Assembly (NCBI RefSeq): GCF_004403185.1
Contig: NZ_SOHJ01000007.1
Location: 1 to 64,000 of the forward strand
From: Cryobacterium suzukii
Lineage (GTDB): Bacteria; Actinomycetota; Actinomycetes; Actinomycetales; Microbacteriaceae
Direction: 5' to 3'
Length of the DNA: 64,000 bases
How positions within the stretch are numbered: position 1 is the first letter of the stretch; each line of letters begins with the position of its first letter. Both the position numbers and the translations under genes were made by a program. The notes beneath the pieces are model-generated. The model did no database searches. It was not told the DNA's origin and saw only the letters and a list, made by a program, of their open reading frames with translations. Shown piece after piece: positions 10,039 to 19,283 of the stretch.

Positions 10039-10956
10039 ATGGGTGCAGGACAAATCAAGGACGGGCCAGTGACGCGTAAGTTGAGCGAGCGAATTTCGCT
10101 ACCCGGTTTCGACGACGCTCCGGTAGGTCCGACGGGACGTGAAAAACACGAATTCACCGAACCGGTGCCGCTGAAGAGCCACGGTCCCGCTCGCATCATC
10201 TCCCTCTGCAACCAAAAAGGTGGCGTCGGTAAGACCACGACGACCATCAACCTCGGCGCAGCTTTGGCCAGCTACGGCCGTCGCGTGCTCGCCGTCGACT
10301 TCGACCCGCAGGGCGCACTCTCAGCCGGTCTCGGCGTGCCCACCCACGACGTCACCACCATCTACGACCTGCTGCTCGATGGCAAGGTCGACCCGAGAGA
10401 CGCAATCCAGCCGACTTCGGTCGAGGGACTCGACGTCATCCCGGCCAACATCGATTTGTCCGCCGCCGAGGTGCACCTGGTCAACGAGGTCGCCCGCGAG
10501 CAGATCCTGGCGCGGGTGCTGCGCAAGGTCTCGGGCGACTACGACGTCATCCTCATCGACTGCCAGCCGTCGCTCGGCATCCTCACGGTGAACGCGCTTA
10601 CCGCCAGCCACGGCGTGCTGATTCCGCTCGAGTGCGAATTCTTCGCGCTGCGCGGCGTCGCGCTGCTCATCGAGACCATCGATAAGGTGCGCGACCGGCT
10701 CAACCCCGCCATCGAACTCGACGGCATTCTCGCCACCATGTACGACTCCCGCACCCTGCACTCCCGCGAGGTGCTCGAGCGCGTCGTCGACGCCTTCGGC
10801 CACAGCGTGCTGGAGACCGTCATCGGCCGCACCGTGAAATTTCCCGACGCGAGCGTGGCCGGGGTGCCCATCACCGACTTCGCGCCCGAGCACGCTGCTG
10901 CCAAAGCCTACCTGCAGGTGGCCCGCGAACTGATCCACCGTGGCGCAGTCGCCTAG
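10039..10956 (+). CDS. ParA/Soj-family ATPase
   Basis: This ParA-type MinD/Mrp-like ATPase has the deviant Walker A motif KGGVGKTTT (about residue 57), DFDPQGALS (about 80) and the Walker B-like DVILIDCQPSLG. No parB follows; instead scpA and scpB do, the same arrangement as in mycobacteria, where this is an orphan ParA homologue distinct from the oriC-proximal parA. The start is uncertain: ATG 10039 (or GTG 10036) fits a leaderless transcript, while GTG 10069 has AAGGA seven bases upstream and would shorten the protein by ten residues. Confidence 0.88.
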   Translation: MGAGQIKDGPVTRKLSERISLPGFDDAPVGPTGREKHEFTEPVPLKSHGPARIISLCNQKGGVGKTTTTINLGAALASYGRRVLAVDFDPQGALSAGLGVPTHDVTTIYDLLLDGKVDPRDAIQPTSVEGLDVIPANIDLSAAEVHLVNEVAREQILARVLRKVSGDYDVILIDCQPSLGILTVNALTASHGVLIPLECEFFALRGVALLIETIDKVRDRLNPAIELDGILATMYDSRTLHSREVLERVVDAFGHSVLETVIGRTVKFPDASVAGVPITDFAPEHAAAKAYLQVARELIHRGAVA

Positions 10957-11764
10957 CGCGGCCGAGAAGCCCGCGTTTTCGGTCGCCCTCGGCAACTTCG
11001 AGGGCCCGTTCGACCTGCTGTTGAAACTCATCACCCGGCACGAACTCGACATCACCGAGATTTCGCTCAGCCAGGTGACCGACGAGTTCATCTCGTACCT
11101 GCGCGGCCTCGACGCGGCCGAGGAACTTGACCAGGCAACCGAATTTCTGGTCGTTGCCGCGACGCTTCTCGATCTCAAGGTGGCCGGCCTGCTGCCACAG
11201 GGTGAACTGGTTGATGCCGAAGACGTGGCCCTGCTCGAAGCACGTGACCTGCTGTTCGCTCGCCTGCTGCAGTACCGCGCCTTCAAAGAAGCCGCGACCT
11301 GGTTCACCGGCCAGCTCGACATCGAGACCCACCGTCACGTGCGGTCGGTGCGGCTCGAGGAGAAGTACCGTCAGAAGACCCCAGAGCTGGTCTGGACGCT
11401 CTCGCTCGCCGACTTTGCCGCGCTGGCCGCCGTAGCCCTTGCACCACGCGAGCTGCCCGTTGTGGGCTTGGAGCACCTGCACGCGCCGCTGGTCAGTATC
11501 CGCGAGCAGGCCGCCTACGTCGTCGCCATGCTGCAGCCGGGGGAGCCGGTCTCGTTCCGGGCGCTCATCGCTGGCGTTGACCTGAAGGGTGTCATCATCG
11601 CCCGCTTTCTCGCGGTGCTCGAGCTGTATCGCCATGGTGCCCTTTCTTTTGACCAAATCGAGCCCCTCGGCGAGCTCATCCTGCGCTTGAGCGGCCGGTC
11701 GCTCGACGGGCGCGAGTGGTCCGACGAAAATCTCGCTTCGCTCGGAGCTGACTATGACAACTGA
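10940..11764 (+). CDS. scpA: Segregation and condensation protein A
   Basis: ScpA is the kleisin subunit of the bacterial SMC condensin. The 274-residue protein has the N-terminal signature NFEGPFDLLLKLI (about residues 17-29), DITEISLSQVTDEFI, and the C-terminal winged-helix end. GTG start overlapping the ParA gene by 17 bases, and scpB overlapping its end by 11, indicate a coupled operon. Confidence 0.93.
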   Translation: MAQSPSAAEKPAFSVALGNFEGPFDLLLKLITRHELDITEISLSQVTDEFISYLRGLDAAEELDQATEFLVVAATLLDLKVAGLLPQGELVDAEDVALLEARDLLFARLLQYRAFKEAATWFTGQLDIETHRHVRSVRLEEKYRQKTPELVWTLSLADFAALAAVALAPRELPVVGLEHLHAPLVSIREQAAYVVAMLQPGEPVSFRALIAGVDLKGVIIARFLAVLELYRHGALSFDQIEPLGELILRLSGRSLDGREWSDENLASLGADYDN

Positions 11765-12413
11765 GTTCAGAAATAATGCAAACCAGGCCGCGGACGCCCG
11801 GTCGCGCACCGGGCAAACGGATGCCGCAGCATCCGTTTCGCACCAATCCCACGCCCTCGACCGCCAGCTCGAAGCCGTCTTCATGATCGCCGACGAGCCC
11901 CAGGGCCTGGTGCACCTCGCGACCGCAGTGGGGCGGCCGATCACGGAGGTGGCGCAAGCCGTTGCCCGCCTGGTCGCCGATTTCGATGGCGTTAAGGCAC
12001 CGGACGGTACGTCGACGGTGCGCCGCGGTTTTGAATTGCGCGAGGTGGCCGGCGGCTGGCGCATGTACGTGCGCGCCACGCACGACGAGCTCGTGACCGA
12101 CTTTGTGCTGACCCAGAATCCCAGCCGGCTCAGCCAGGCAGCGCTCGAAACCCTCGCCGTGATTGCGTACAAGCAGCCGATCAATCGTGGGCAGGTCGCG
12201 AGCATTCGCGCCGTCAGTGTCGACTCCGTCGTGCGCACCCTGCTCGGTCGCGGCCTCATCACCGAGGCCTTCACCGACAGTGAAACCGGCGCGATCAACT
12301 ACGCCACCACAGACTTGCTGCTCACCCAGCTCGGAATCAACTCGCTTGACGAGTTACCCCACCTATCGCCGTTACTCGACGGCGGCACCGACGGATTCGA
12401 GGATCTACTTTGA
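11754..12413 (+). CDS. scpB: Segregation and condensation protein B
   Basis: ScpB dimers bind ScpA in condensin. The 219-residue protein carries two winged-helix domains; the conserved LAVIAYKQPINRGQVASIR is at about residues 135-153, followed by VDSVVRTLLGRGLI. A 40-residue polar N-terminal extension (RNNANQAADARS) precedes the conserved part at LDRQLEAVFMIAD. The 3' end overlaps the next gene by four bases. Confidence 0.93.
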   Translation: MTTEFRNNANQAADARSRTGQTDAAASVSHQSHALDRQLEAVFMIADEPQGLVHLATAVGRPITEVAQAVARLVADFDGVKAPDGTSTVRRGFELREVAGGWRMYVRATHDELVTDFVLTQNPSRLSQAALETLAVIAYKQPINRGQVASIRAVSVDSVVRTLLGRGLITEAFTDSETGAINYATTDLLLTQLGINSLDELPHLSPLLDGGTDGFEDLL

Positions 12414-13249
12414 CCCAGGACAACACGCCCAGCGCCAATCCGACCAATGACGGTGCGCCCCGCGACCCCAACTTCAATCCAGAGGCAGCAGCCGACGGTG
12501 TGCGGCTGCAGAAGGTGCTCGCCTCGGCCGGAGTCGCCAGCCGCCGCGTCTCCGAAGACCTGATCACCTCGGGCCGCGTGCGCGTGAACGGCAAGGTCGT
12601 CACCGAGCTCGGCCGCCGCGTGCATCCTGAGACCGACCAGGTCGCCGTCGACAATGTGGCGGTGCAGCTCGACACCACCCGTCGCTACCTCATGCTCAAC
12701 AAGCCGGTCGGCGTCGTCTCCTCGATGCAGGACGAAAGCGGACGACCCGACCTGCGCGAATTTACCGACCAGTTCGACGAACGTCTGTTCAACGTGGGCC
12801 GGCTCGACGCCCAGACCAGCGGCCTGCTCATTCTTACCAACGACGGTGACCTCGCGCACGTGCTCGCGCATCCGTCCTTCGGCGTCTCCAAGACCTATAT
12901 CGCCAAGGTCGAGGGCCGTGTCTCGCCGCAGACCATCGGTCAGCTGCAAAGCGGCATCGAGCTCGACGACGGCCCCATCCACGCCGACAAGGCCCGCATC
13001 CTCACGAGCCCTCCCGGCGGTGGGCACAGCATGGTCGAGCTCACCCTGCATTCCGGCCGCAACCGTATCGTGCGACGGATGCTCGACGCCGTCGGTCATC
13101 CCGTGGTCGACCTCGTGCGTCGCCAATTCGGACCGTTGAACCTCGGCACCCTGCAGCAGGGTGCCGTGCGTGAACTCACCCGCGAAGAACTCGGCCAGCT
13201 GCTCACCGTGTCCCGTCAGGCGCCGAGCGCGCGCCCTGACGCGAACTAA
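12410..13249 (+). CDS. Pseudouridine synthase (RluB/RsuA family)
   Basis: This enzyme isomerises uridine to pseudouridine in rRNA. An S4 domain (RLQKVLASAGVASRRVSE, about residues 30-75) is followed by the catalytic-Asp motif GRLDAQTSGLLILTNDG (about 130-146) and the family end GRNRIVRRMLDAVGHPV. Length 279 residues. The start is TTG at 12410 in a four-base overlap with the scpB stop. It is placed as rluB by context, the usual scpA-scpB-rluB order, but RsuA/RluE substrates cannot be excluded. Confidence 0.9.
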   Translation: MTQDNTPSANPTNDGAPRDPNFNPEAAADGVRLQKVLASAGVASRRVSEDLITSGRVRVNGKVVTELGRRVHPETDQVAVDNVAVQLDTTRRYLMLNKPVGVVSSMQDESGRPDLREFTDQFDERLFNVGRLDAQTSGLLILTNDGDLAHVLAHPSFGVSKTYIAKVEGRVSPQTIGQLQSGIELDDGPIHADKARILTSPPGGGHSMVELTLHSGRNRIVRRMLDAVGHPVVDLVRRQFGPLNLGTLQQGAVRELTREELGQLLTVSRQAPSARPDAN

Positions 13250-13273
13250 CGACAGCGACGGGAGGACATAACC

Positions 13274-14356
13274 ATGGCTGAAAGCCGCCTCGTCGGCCCG
13301 GTGCGCATCGTCGGCGTCGGCCTGCTCGGAACCAGCGTGGGCCTCGGCTTGCGGGGTCGCAAGATCGAGACGATTCTTGCCGACGCGTCCCCGACCAACC
13401 TGCGCATCGCCATCGACTATGGCGCCGGCCGCGCCGCGCAGCCGGGCGACCAACCGCAACTGATCGTGGTGTGCGTGCCCCCCGATGTCACCGCCGAAAT
13501 CGTCGCCCGCGAGCTCGAGGCTTACCCGGGCGCGATCGTGACGGATGTCGCGAGTGTCAAGCTCGCGCCGCTCGCCGAGCTGCGCGAGCGCGGAGCCGAT
13601 ATCAGCCGTTACATCGGGTCGCATCCGCTCGCCGGTCGGGAGAAGGGCGGCCCCCTCTCCGGCCGCGCTGATCTGTTCATCGGCCGCCCCTGGGTTGTGG
13701 CCGCGCACGACGCGATCAGTTACCAGCAGGCCGGTGCGCTCGACGACCTCATCCTCGACCTCGGCGCGATCCTGGTCGAGATGACGCCGGAAGAGCACGA
13801 CCTCGGCGTTGCGTTGGTTTCGCACGTGCCGCAGGTCATTTCCAGTCTGATGGCCCGCCGCCTTACCGGAGCGGCACATTCTTCGCTCAACCTGGCCGGC
13901 CAGGGCCTGCGCGACGTGACCCGGGTCGCCGCGAGCGACCCCGATCTGTGGGTGCAGATTCTCGGCGCTAACGCCGGCCCGGTGCGTGATGTGCTGCTGG
14001 CCTACCGTGATGACCTCGACCGGTTCATCGACGCCCTCGAAGATCCGGCCGCGCCCGGATCTCAGCGCCAGGTCGCCGAAGAACTCGCCGGCGGAAACGC
14101 CGGGGTGGCCCGTTTGCCCGGTAAACACGGGCAGGACCGCCGGTTCTCCTCGATGGTCGTCATGGTCAACGACCAGCCCGGCCAGATCGCTCGCCTGCTT
14201 AACGACATCGGAGAACTCGATGTTAACCTCGAAGACTTACGCTTGGAACACTCGCCGGGCGCCCAGATCGGTCTCGCCGAAATCTCTGTCCTGCCCGGCG
14301 CCGTCGCTCGCCTCGCCGAAGAGCTGGCCGCGCGCGGCTGGCGGATTGCTGGTTAA
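13274..14356 (+). CDS. tyrA: Prephenate dehydrogenase with C-terminal ACT domain
   Basis: TyrA oxidises prephenate (or arogenate) to the tyrosine precursor. The NAD-binding motif [16 protein letters not shown] is at about residues 13-28, and [12 protein letters not shown] (about 116) is the substrate-binding signature. The last 75 residues ([20 protein letters not shown]) form an ACT domain expected to give tyrosine feedback. GGGAGG at 13260-13265 lies upstream of the ATG at good spacing. Confidence 0.92.
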   Translation: MAESRLVGPVRIVGVGLLGTSVGLGLRGRKIETILADASPTNLRIAIDYGAGRAAQPGDQPQLIVVCVPPDVTAEIVARELEAYPGAIVTDVASVKLAPLAELRERGADISRYIGSHPLAGREKGGPLSGRADLFIGRPWVVAAHDAISYQQAGALDDLILDLGAILVEMTPEEHDLGVALVSHVPQVISSLMARRLTGAAHSSLNLAGQGLRDVTRVAASDPDLWVQILGANAGPVRDVLLAYRDDLDRFIDALEDPAAPGSQRQVAEELAGGNAGVARLPGKHGQDRRFSSMVVMVNDQPGQIARLLNDIGELDVNLEDLRLEHSPGAQIGLAEISVLPGAVARLAEELAARGWRIAG

Positions 14357-14361
14357 CCTAC

Positions 14362-15054
14362 ATGGCACGTCACACCCTCCCCACCCTCGTCGCCATCGAT
14401 GGGCCGGCCGGCAGCGGCAAGTCGAGCGTGAGCCGTGCCGCCGCACGCCGCCTCGGTTTCGCCTACCTCGACACCGGCGCCGCCTACCGCGCGCTGGCCT
14501 GGTTGGCGCTTGAGCGCAAGACAGACAACACCCAAGCGGATGCCATCACCGCGCTCCTCAAAGACTTCGATTATTCGATCGGTACCGACCCAGACGAATA
14601 CTTCGTCACGGTGGGGCAGACCGACGTGACCGACGCCATCCGCTCACCGGAGGTCAGTGCAGCGGTCAGCGCTGTCGCCCGCGTTCCCGCGGTGCGGGGC
14701 GCGCTCACCGAACTGTTTCGCAGCATCGCCGAGAACGTGGATCGGCCCGGCGTCATCATCGAAGGACGCGACATCACGACCATCGTCGCCCCGGAGGCGG
14801 AGGTGCGCATTCTACTCACGGCTACCGAAGAGGCTAGAATGACTAGACGCTCTGCGGAAATAACGACCCAATCGGCTGAAACCGTGGCAGAACAGCTACG
14901 ATCACGCGATCGCGCTGACTCACAGGTTGTCGATTTCATGAGCGCTGCAGACGGTGTCATAACCGTCGACTCCACCCATCTCGACTTCGAGCAGACCATT
15001 GAAGCGGTCATCGACGTCTACCACACATGCACGAAGCGGGCTTTGAATGAGTAA
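14362..15054 (+). CDS. cmk: Cytidylate kinase
   Basis: Cmk phosphorylates CMP and dCMP. The P-loop [11 protein letters not shown] is at about residues 14-24, followed by [12 protein letters not shown] (CMP site) and [13 protein letters not shown] in the later part, with the Arg-rich lid TRRSAEIT. The length of 230 is typical. The gene starts five bases after tyrA and its stop lies inside der, the conserved cmk-der pair. Confidence 0.94.
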   Translation: MARHTLPTLVAIDGPAGSGKSSVSRAAARRLGFAYLDTGAAYRALAWLALERKTDNTQADAITALLKDFDYSIGTDPDEYFVTVGQTDVTDAIRSPEVSAAVSAVARVPAVRGALTELFRSIAENVDRPGVIIEGRDITTIVAPEAEVRILLTATEEARMTRRSAEITTQSAETVAEQLRSRDRADSQVVDFMSAADGVITVDSTHLDFEQTIEAVIDVYHTCTKRALNE

Positions 15055-16558
15055 CGAATACGACGACACGAGCACAGCGCTCGACACCGAGCTGGCCGAA
15101 CGACTCGCCAACCTCGATGAGGAACTGGCCACCCGGCGTTCCGCCGCGCTGCGCACGGACCTCGACAACTACGACCTCGACGAGGAAGACCTCGACGTAC
15201 TGCAGGCCGTCACCGACGACCCCGACGCGATCCAGTACCTGCCTGCCGTTCCGGTGATCGCCATTGTCGGTCGTCCGAACGTGGGCAAGTCGGCGTTGGT
15301 CAACCGTATTCTCGGCCGTCGTGAGGCCGTCGTCGAGGACACACCCGGCGTGACGCGTGACCGCGTCGCGTACAAGGGAGACTGGAACGAACGCAAGTTC
15401 AGCCTGGTCGATACCGGTGGCTGGGAGCCGGACGCCAAGGGCATCGACGCGTCCGTCGCAGCCCAAGCCGAGATCGCCATTGACCTGTCCGACCTGGTCA
15501 TGTTTGTCGTCGACTCCAACGTGGGCCCAACTTCGACCGACGAGGCCGTCGTACGCATGCTGCGCAAGAGTGGCAAGCCGGTCTTTTTGGTTGCCAACAA
15601 GGTCGACGACGTGCGCCAGGAGCCCGAAGCGGCCAGTCTGTGGTCGCTCGGCCTCGGCCAGCCGTGGCCGGTCTCCGCCCTGCACGGTCGTGGTGTTGCC
15701 GACCTGCTCGACGCGATTCTGCTTGTGCTGCCCGAAATTTCCAATGTCGCCAAGCAGGAGGTCGGCGGCCCGCGCCGCGTGGCCATCCTCGGCCGCCCGA
15801 ACGTCGGCAAGTCCAGCTTGCTCAACAAGGTTGTGGGGGAGGAGCGGGTTGTCGTCAACGAGCTCGCCGGCACGACCCGCGACCCGGTTGACGAGCAGGT
15901 TGAACTCGGCGGTAAAGTCTGGCGTTTCGTCGACACCGCCGGCATTCGCCGTCGTGTGCATCTCTCGCAGGGCGCTGACTTCTACGCCTCCCTGCGCACC
16001 AGCGCCGCTCTCGAAAAGGCCGAGGTTGCCGTTGTTCTGCTCGACGTGACCGAGGTCATCAGCGAGCAGGATATTCGCGTCATTGACCTCGTCATCGAGT
16101 CGGGCCGCGCACTCGTGCTCGCCTTCAACAAGTGGGACCAGATCGACGACGACCGCCGCCGCTACCTTGAGCGAGAGATCGAGCAGGACTTGGCGCACGT
16201 GGCCTGGGCCCCGCGTGTGAACATCTCGGCCAAAACCGGTCGCCACATGGAAAAGCTGGTTCCAGCGCTCGAGCTCGCGCTCGAATCGTGGGACACTCGC
16301 ATCGCCACGGGCAAGTTCAACGCCTTCCTGGCCGAGCTCGCTGCCGCCCATCCGCACCCCGTGCGCAGCGGCAAGCAGCCTCGAATTTTGTTCGGCACCC
16401 AGGCCTCGAGCCGCCCGCCGACGTTTGTGGTGTTCACCACCGGATTCCTCGACCCGGGCTACCGCCGCTACATCCAGCGACGCCTGCGCGAGATCTACGG
16501 CTTCGAAGGCAGCCCGATCAACCTCAGCATGCGCGTACGCGAGAAGCGCAAACGCTAG
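15047..16558 (+). CDS. der: Ribosome-biogenesis GTPase Der (EngA)
   Basis: Der is a double GTPase needed for 50S assembly. The two G1 loops are [11 protein letters not shown] (about residue 75) and [11 protein letters not shown] (about 248), with the G3 motif DTGGW and DTAGI and the G4 motifs ANKVD and FNKWD. A KH-like domain ends the protein ([16 protein letters not shown]). The first 65 residues are an acidic actinobacterial extension. ATG overlaps the cmk stop by eight bases. Confidence 0.95.
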   Translation: MSNEYDDTSTALDTELAERLANLDEELATRRSAALRTDLDNYDLDEEDLDVLQAVTDDPDAIQYLPAVPVIAIVGRPNVGKSALVNRILGRREAVVEDTPGVTRDRVAYKGDWNERKFSLVDTGGWEPDAKGIDASVAAQAEIAIDLSDLVMFVVDSNVGPTSTDEAVVRMLRKSGKPVFLVANKVDDVRQEPEAASLWSLGLGQPWPVSALHGRGVADLLDAILLVLPEISNVAKQEVGGPRRVAILGRPNVGKSSLLNKVVGEERVVVNELAGTTRDPVDEQVELGGKVWRFVDTAGIRRRVHLSQGADFYASLRTSAALEKAEVAVVLLDVTEVISEQDIRVIDLVIESGRALVLAFNKWDQIDDDRRRYLEREIEQDLAHVAWAPRVNISAKTGRHMEKLVPALELALESWDTRIATGKFNAFLAELAAAHPHPVRSGKQPRILFGTQASSRPPTFVVFTTGFLDPGYRRYIQRRLREIYGFEGSPINLSMRVREKRKR

Positions 16559-16572
16559 ATTCCCAGATTCCA

Positions 16573-16611
16573 AGCGGCCGGCCCTGTTAACGCAGGTCCG
16601 GCCGCTTTTTT
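16573..16611 (+). terminator. Intrinsic terminator of the core operon
   Basis: AGCGGCCGGCC pairs with GTCCGGCCGCT around a loop containing GTTAAC, followed at once by a run of six T. It starts 14 bases after the der stop. It is the only textbook rho-independent terminator of the core block. Confidence 0.92.
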
Positions 16612-16766
16612 GAGCGCGGAGTGCCCGTCGCGGCTGCGAAACGAGTTCAGTCGATTTGCGTGCGCACCCTAAGTGGGTAATGCTCATTGGGTACATTTGG
16701 CCCCCTACGGCCGATCACCTGCACGCCCCCGACGTGTGCGCGACAGAGAATATACGTAAATAAACA

Positions 16767-18143
16767 ATGGCCTTGAGAAATACCCGCACACCGCTATCGA
16801 ATAAAAATTCAACTCGTACCACCCGGGCTGTCTTTAACCGCACGCCGCGCACGGCCCCACGGAAGGCCGCTCTTTCGGCTTTGGCGGTTTCCGTCGTCGC
16901 CCTTTCAGGCCTCGCCGTGAGTCCGGCTTACGCTGGTTCCAGCAGCGCCGACACGCTGAGCGCCTCGATCGTGATTCCAGAGCGCGAAAAAGTCACCACC
17001 GACTTGGGCACAGTGCCGTCGGGCCTGAAGTCCGTCGAAATAGAGTTCTTCACCTCTGAGGTCGCAGCCCGAACTCAGGTAAAAATTGCAGTTGGTCCCA
17101 AGGGCTCGAAAACGTACTCGTTTACCGCGCCGGCTGGTACCAGCAAAACCAAGACCATATCGGTTCCAGTGACTCCGGAGATGGACGGCACGGTCACCGC
17201 TGTCAGTAGCGTCGCCGACGTCAAGCTCAACCTTTCGGTCGACGGTTTTGAGCGCGCCGAAAGCAGTCCTGCGCCGACACCGGAGCCCGCACCAGTGGCG
17301 GCACCTGCGCCGACACTGACACTGACACCAGCACCGGCTCCCACCCCGGAGCCCGCTCCAGTGACGAGTGGGACGCCCGGCGCCTCCAACACGGGAGTTC
17401 CATCCGGAACTGCTTTGACCGTGCACAACGGTGACATCAACGTGACCAAGCCGGGCACCGTGCTGAGTGGCCTCGATGTTCGCGGCCTGATCAAGATCAG
17501 CGCCCCCGATGTAACCATCAAGAATTCCATCATTCGGGGTCGCACCATGAACGGTCCAGGAGCGCTAATCAATAACCTCGGCGGGCACCGGAACTTGGTC
17601 GTTACCGACACCGAACTGTCCCCGAGCTCCGCTTCGCCCGACGCCAATGGGATCTACGGCTATAACTTCACGGCAACGCGCTTGGACATCAATAACGTCA
17701 TCGATGGCATTCACATCACGGGAAGTAATGTGAGCCTGCAGGACTCCTGGATCCACGACCACATGCATTACCTCAATGACCCGAATCAGGGCGGTTCGCC
17801 CAGTCACGACGATGGCATACAGATTCAAGCTGGAAACAACGTGACCGTAACCGGCAACCGACTCACCGATTCACACAGCGCTGCCGTGCAGATCACGCAG
17901 GACCGGGGACCGGTTTCCAACTTCACTTTCAGCGACAATTTCGCTAATGGTGGAGCCTGCACCGTGAACATCGCGGAAAAGTCCTACGGCCCGATCATGG
18001 GAGCGGCCATTACCGACAACAGTTTTGGTCGTGATTCTCGCCTCGCCAACTGCGCAGTGATCGCCCCGACGACCACGAAGATTGACTTTGCGAGCAACTA
18101 CTACGTACCCGACGACACTCTCGTCACGATCAAAAAGGGGTAG
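16767..18143 (+). CDS. Secreted right-handed beta-helix protein with Pro-rich linker
   Basis: The 458-residue protein begins with a long basic signal region (MALRNTRTPLSNKNSTRTTR) and a hydrophobic stretch ending SPAYAGSS (about residue 57). A beta-sandwich-like domain (60-165) and a Pro/Ala/Thr-rich linker with PTPEPAP units (168-210) follow. The C-terminal 240 residues have the repetitive pattern of a parallel beta-helix (VTIKNSIIRG, LVVTDTELS, VSLQDSWIHDH, VTVTGNRLTDSHSAAVQI). Such folds bind or cleave polysaccharides. No catalytic signature of a known lyase family is recognised. Its A+T content is higher than that of the core genes, and it sits after the core terminator, so it may be acquired. 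Confidence 0.8.
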   Translation: MALRNTRTPLSNKNSTRTTRAVFNRTPRTAPRKAALSALAVSVVALSGLAVSPAYAGSSSADTLSASIVIPEREKVTTDLGTVPSGLKSVEIEFFTSEVAARTQVKIAVGPKGSKTYSFTAPAGTSKTKTISVPVTPEMDGTVTAVSSVADVKLNLSVDGFERAESSPAPTPEPAPVAAPAPTLTLTPAPAPTPEPAPVTSGTPGASNTGVPSGTALTVHNGDINVTKPGTVLSGLDVRGLIKISAPDVTIKNSIIRGRTMNGPGALINNLGGHRNLVVTDTELSPSSASPDANGIYGYNFTATRLDINNVIDGIHITGSNVSLQDSWIHDHMHYLNDPNQGGSPSHDDGIQIQAGNNVTVTGNRLTDSHSAAVQITQDRGPVSNFTFSDNFANGGACTVNIAEKSYGPIMGAAITDNSFGRDSRLANCAVIAPTTTKIDFASNYYVPDDTLVTIKKG

Positions 18144-18221
18144 TCCTGATCGCTGTCATGGCGATGGATCCGTGTCAGCTACAGCGTTGTGATGCTTGAA
18201 CTCGAAATCCCTCAAATGGAT

Positions 18222-18253
18222 GCGGCTGGGCCTGCTATCGCAGGTCCGGCCGC
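18222..18253 (+). terminator. Terminator-like hairpin, partial copy of the der terminator
   Basis: GCGGCTGGGCCTG pairs imperfectly with CAGGTCCGGCCGC around CTATCG. The 3' arm (CGCAGGTCCGGCCGC) is identical to that of the terminator after der at 16591-16605. It is followed by TATTTGT instead of a clean T run. It probably terminates the beta-helix gene, 79 bases upstream. Confidence 0.6.
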
Positions 18254-18482
18254 TATTTGTACCGATTTCGAGCGTGTCATCTATCCCTGAACGAGGGGTG
18301 GACCTGAGAAAGACGGCGGACTTGCTCTGAGGTACTTGGCCTCTGAGCTGCTGCGGATATTTTGGACAGTGTGCTCGGCCGCTCACTACCCGGCCTGAGG
18401 AGATCCTTGGACAAGAGTAGGTCCTCGCGAATGATGGTGTTTTTTGGCCGCCGGCTCTGCTGGCGCCGTAGGGATGCTTAGC
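18254..18482. other. Gene-free stretch
   Basis: No supported gene, repeat or operator is seen here. Short open frames have no family resemblance. Together with 18144-18221 it separates the beta-helix gene from the convergent GAF-ANTAR gene. Confidence 0.6.
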
Positions 18483-19232
18483 CTAGATCAGTACGAGATT
18501 GTTGATGACGTCAGCGGCACTTCTGTGCATGGGCTCTTGACGCGAACGGGCGTGCGCGCGGAGACGTTTAAAAGCCTCATCCATATTGATGTTGTTGCGT
18601 GCCGCAATGACACCTTTTGCCTGCTCGATAAAAACTCGGCTGTTCAGTGCGTGCTGAAGTTGAGCATTCACCGTCGCGTTTTTTCGAGCTGTGCGTTCGT
18701 GCAGGAGAGTGATGGTTGCCACGTCGGCCAGCGCCTGCCCGATGACAGCATCCTCATCACTCAAGGCGCCTTTCCGATTTCGAAACAGATTCAGTGCGCC
18801 GATTGTATTTGGACGAAAGCGCATCGGAATGGCATGTACGGATAGAAAACCTTGGGCCAGTGCCGCCGCCTGAAAATCGGGATAGTCGTTACCGTCCGCT
18901 GCAATATCGCTCAGCGTGACTACCGTGCCGGATCGATAGGCGTCAACGCACGGACCGGCTCCGGCCTGGTGTTGCAGGACTTCGACTCGGCGACTTTCTT
19001 CGCTCGTGGAGGCGATGACCTGAAGAATGCCATGTTGGTCCGCCAGTAGGAGGCCCGCTGCTGTGGCGTCGAGCAATACAACACACTGATCGACCAAAGT
19101 ACGCAGGAGATCAGCGGAATCGTACTCTCCCACCAGAGCATCAGCCAGTTGCACAAATGCGCCGCTTACCAGCGAGGCGCGAGACAAGTTCGTCATGCCT
19201 GCCATTCTGGACTTCATCCGATACTTGGTCAC
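18483..19232 (-). CDS. GAF and ANTAR domain antiterminator/sensor
   Basis: ANTAR proteins bind paired hexaloop RNA hairpins and prevent termination; the GAF domain senses a small ligand. The GAF domain spans about residues 35-170 (ADLLRTLVDQCVVLLDATAA to GALNLFRNRKGALS). The ANTAR three-helix domain is at about 190-245 (LNSRVFIEQAKGVIAAR, with the conserved Ala/Arg pattern). Length 249 if the first ATG is used; ATGs at residues 6, 11 and 13 (bases 19217, 19202 and 19196) are equally possible. It is a single gene, with no visible twin-hairpin target nearby, so its target may be elsewhere. Confidence 0.88.
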   Translation of the reverse strand: MTKYRMKSRMAGMTNLSRASLVSGAFVQLADALVGEYDSADLLRTLVDQCVVLLDATAAGLLLADQHGILQVIASTSEESRRVEVLQHQAGAGPCVDAYRSGTVVTLSDIAADGNDYPDFQAAALAQGFLSVHAIPMRFRPNTIGALNLFRNRKGALSDEDAVIGQALADVATITLLHERTARKNATVNAQLQHALNSRVFIEQAKGVIAARNNINMDEAFKRLRAHARSRQEPMHRSAADVINNLVLI

Positions 19233-19283
19233 GGGCTCCGCCCGAATCTCAGTGTTTTGGAAGGTAGGCGACTGTCGCGGCTG

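Noticed and set aside
12299-14128. 609-codon open frame opposite the pseudouridine synthase and tyrA genes
   Set aside because: It overlaps two well-supported genes; its residues look like a GC-rich antisense frame.
15008-16696. 562-codon open frame opposite der
   Set aside because: Antisense shadow of der; no motif seen.
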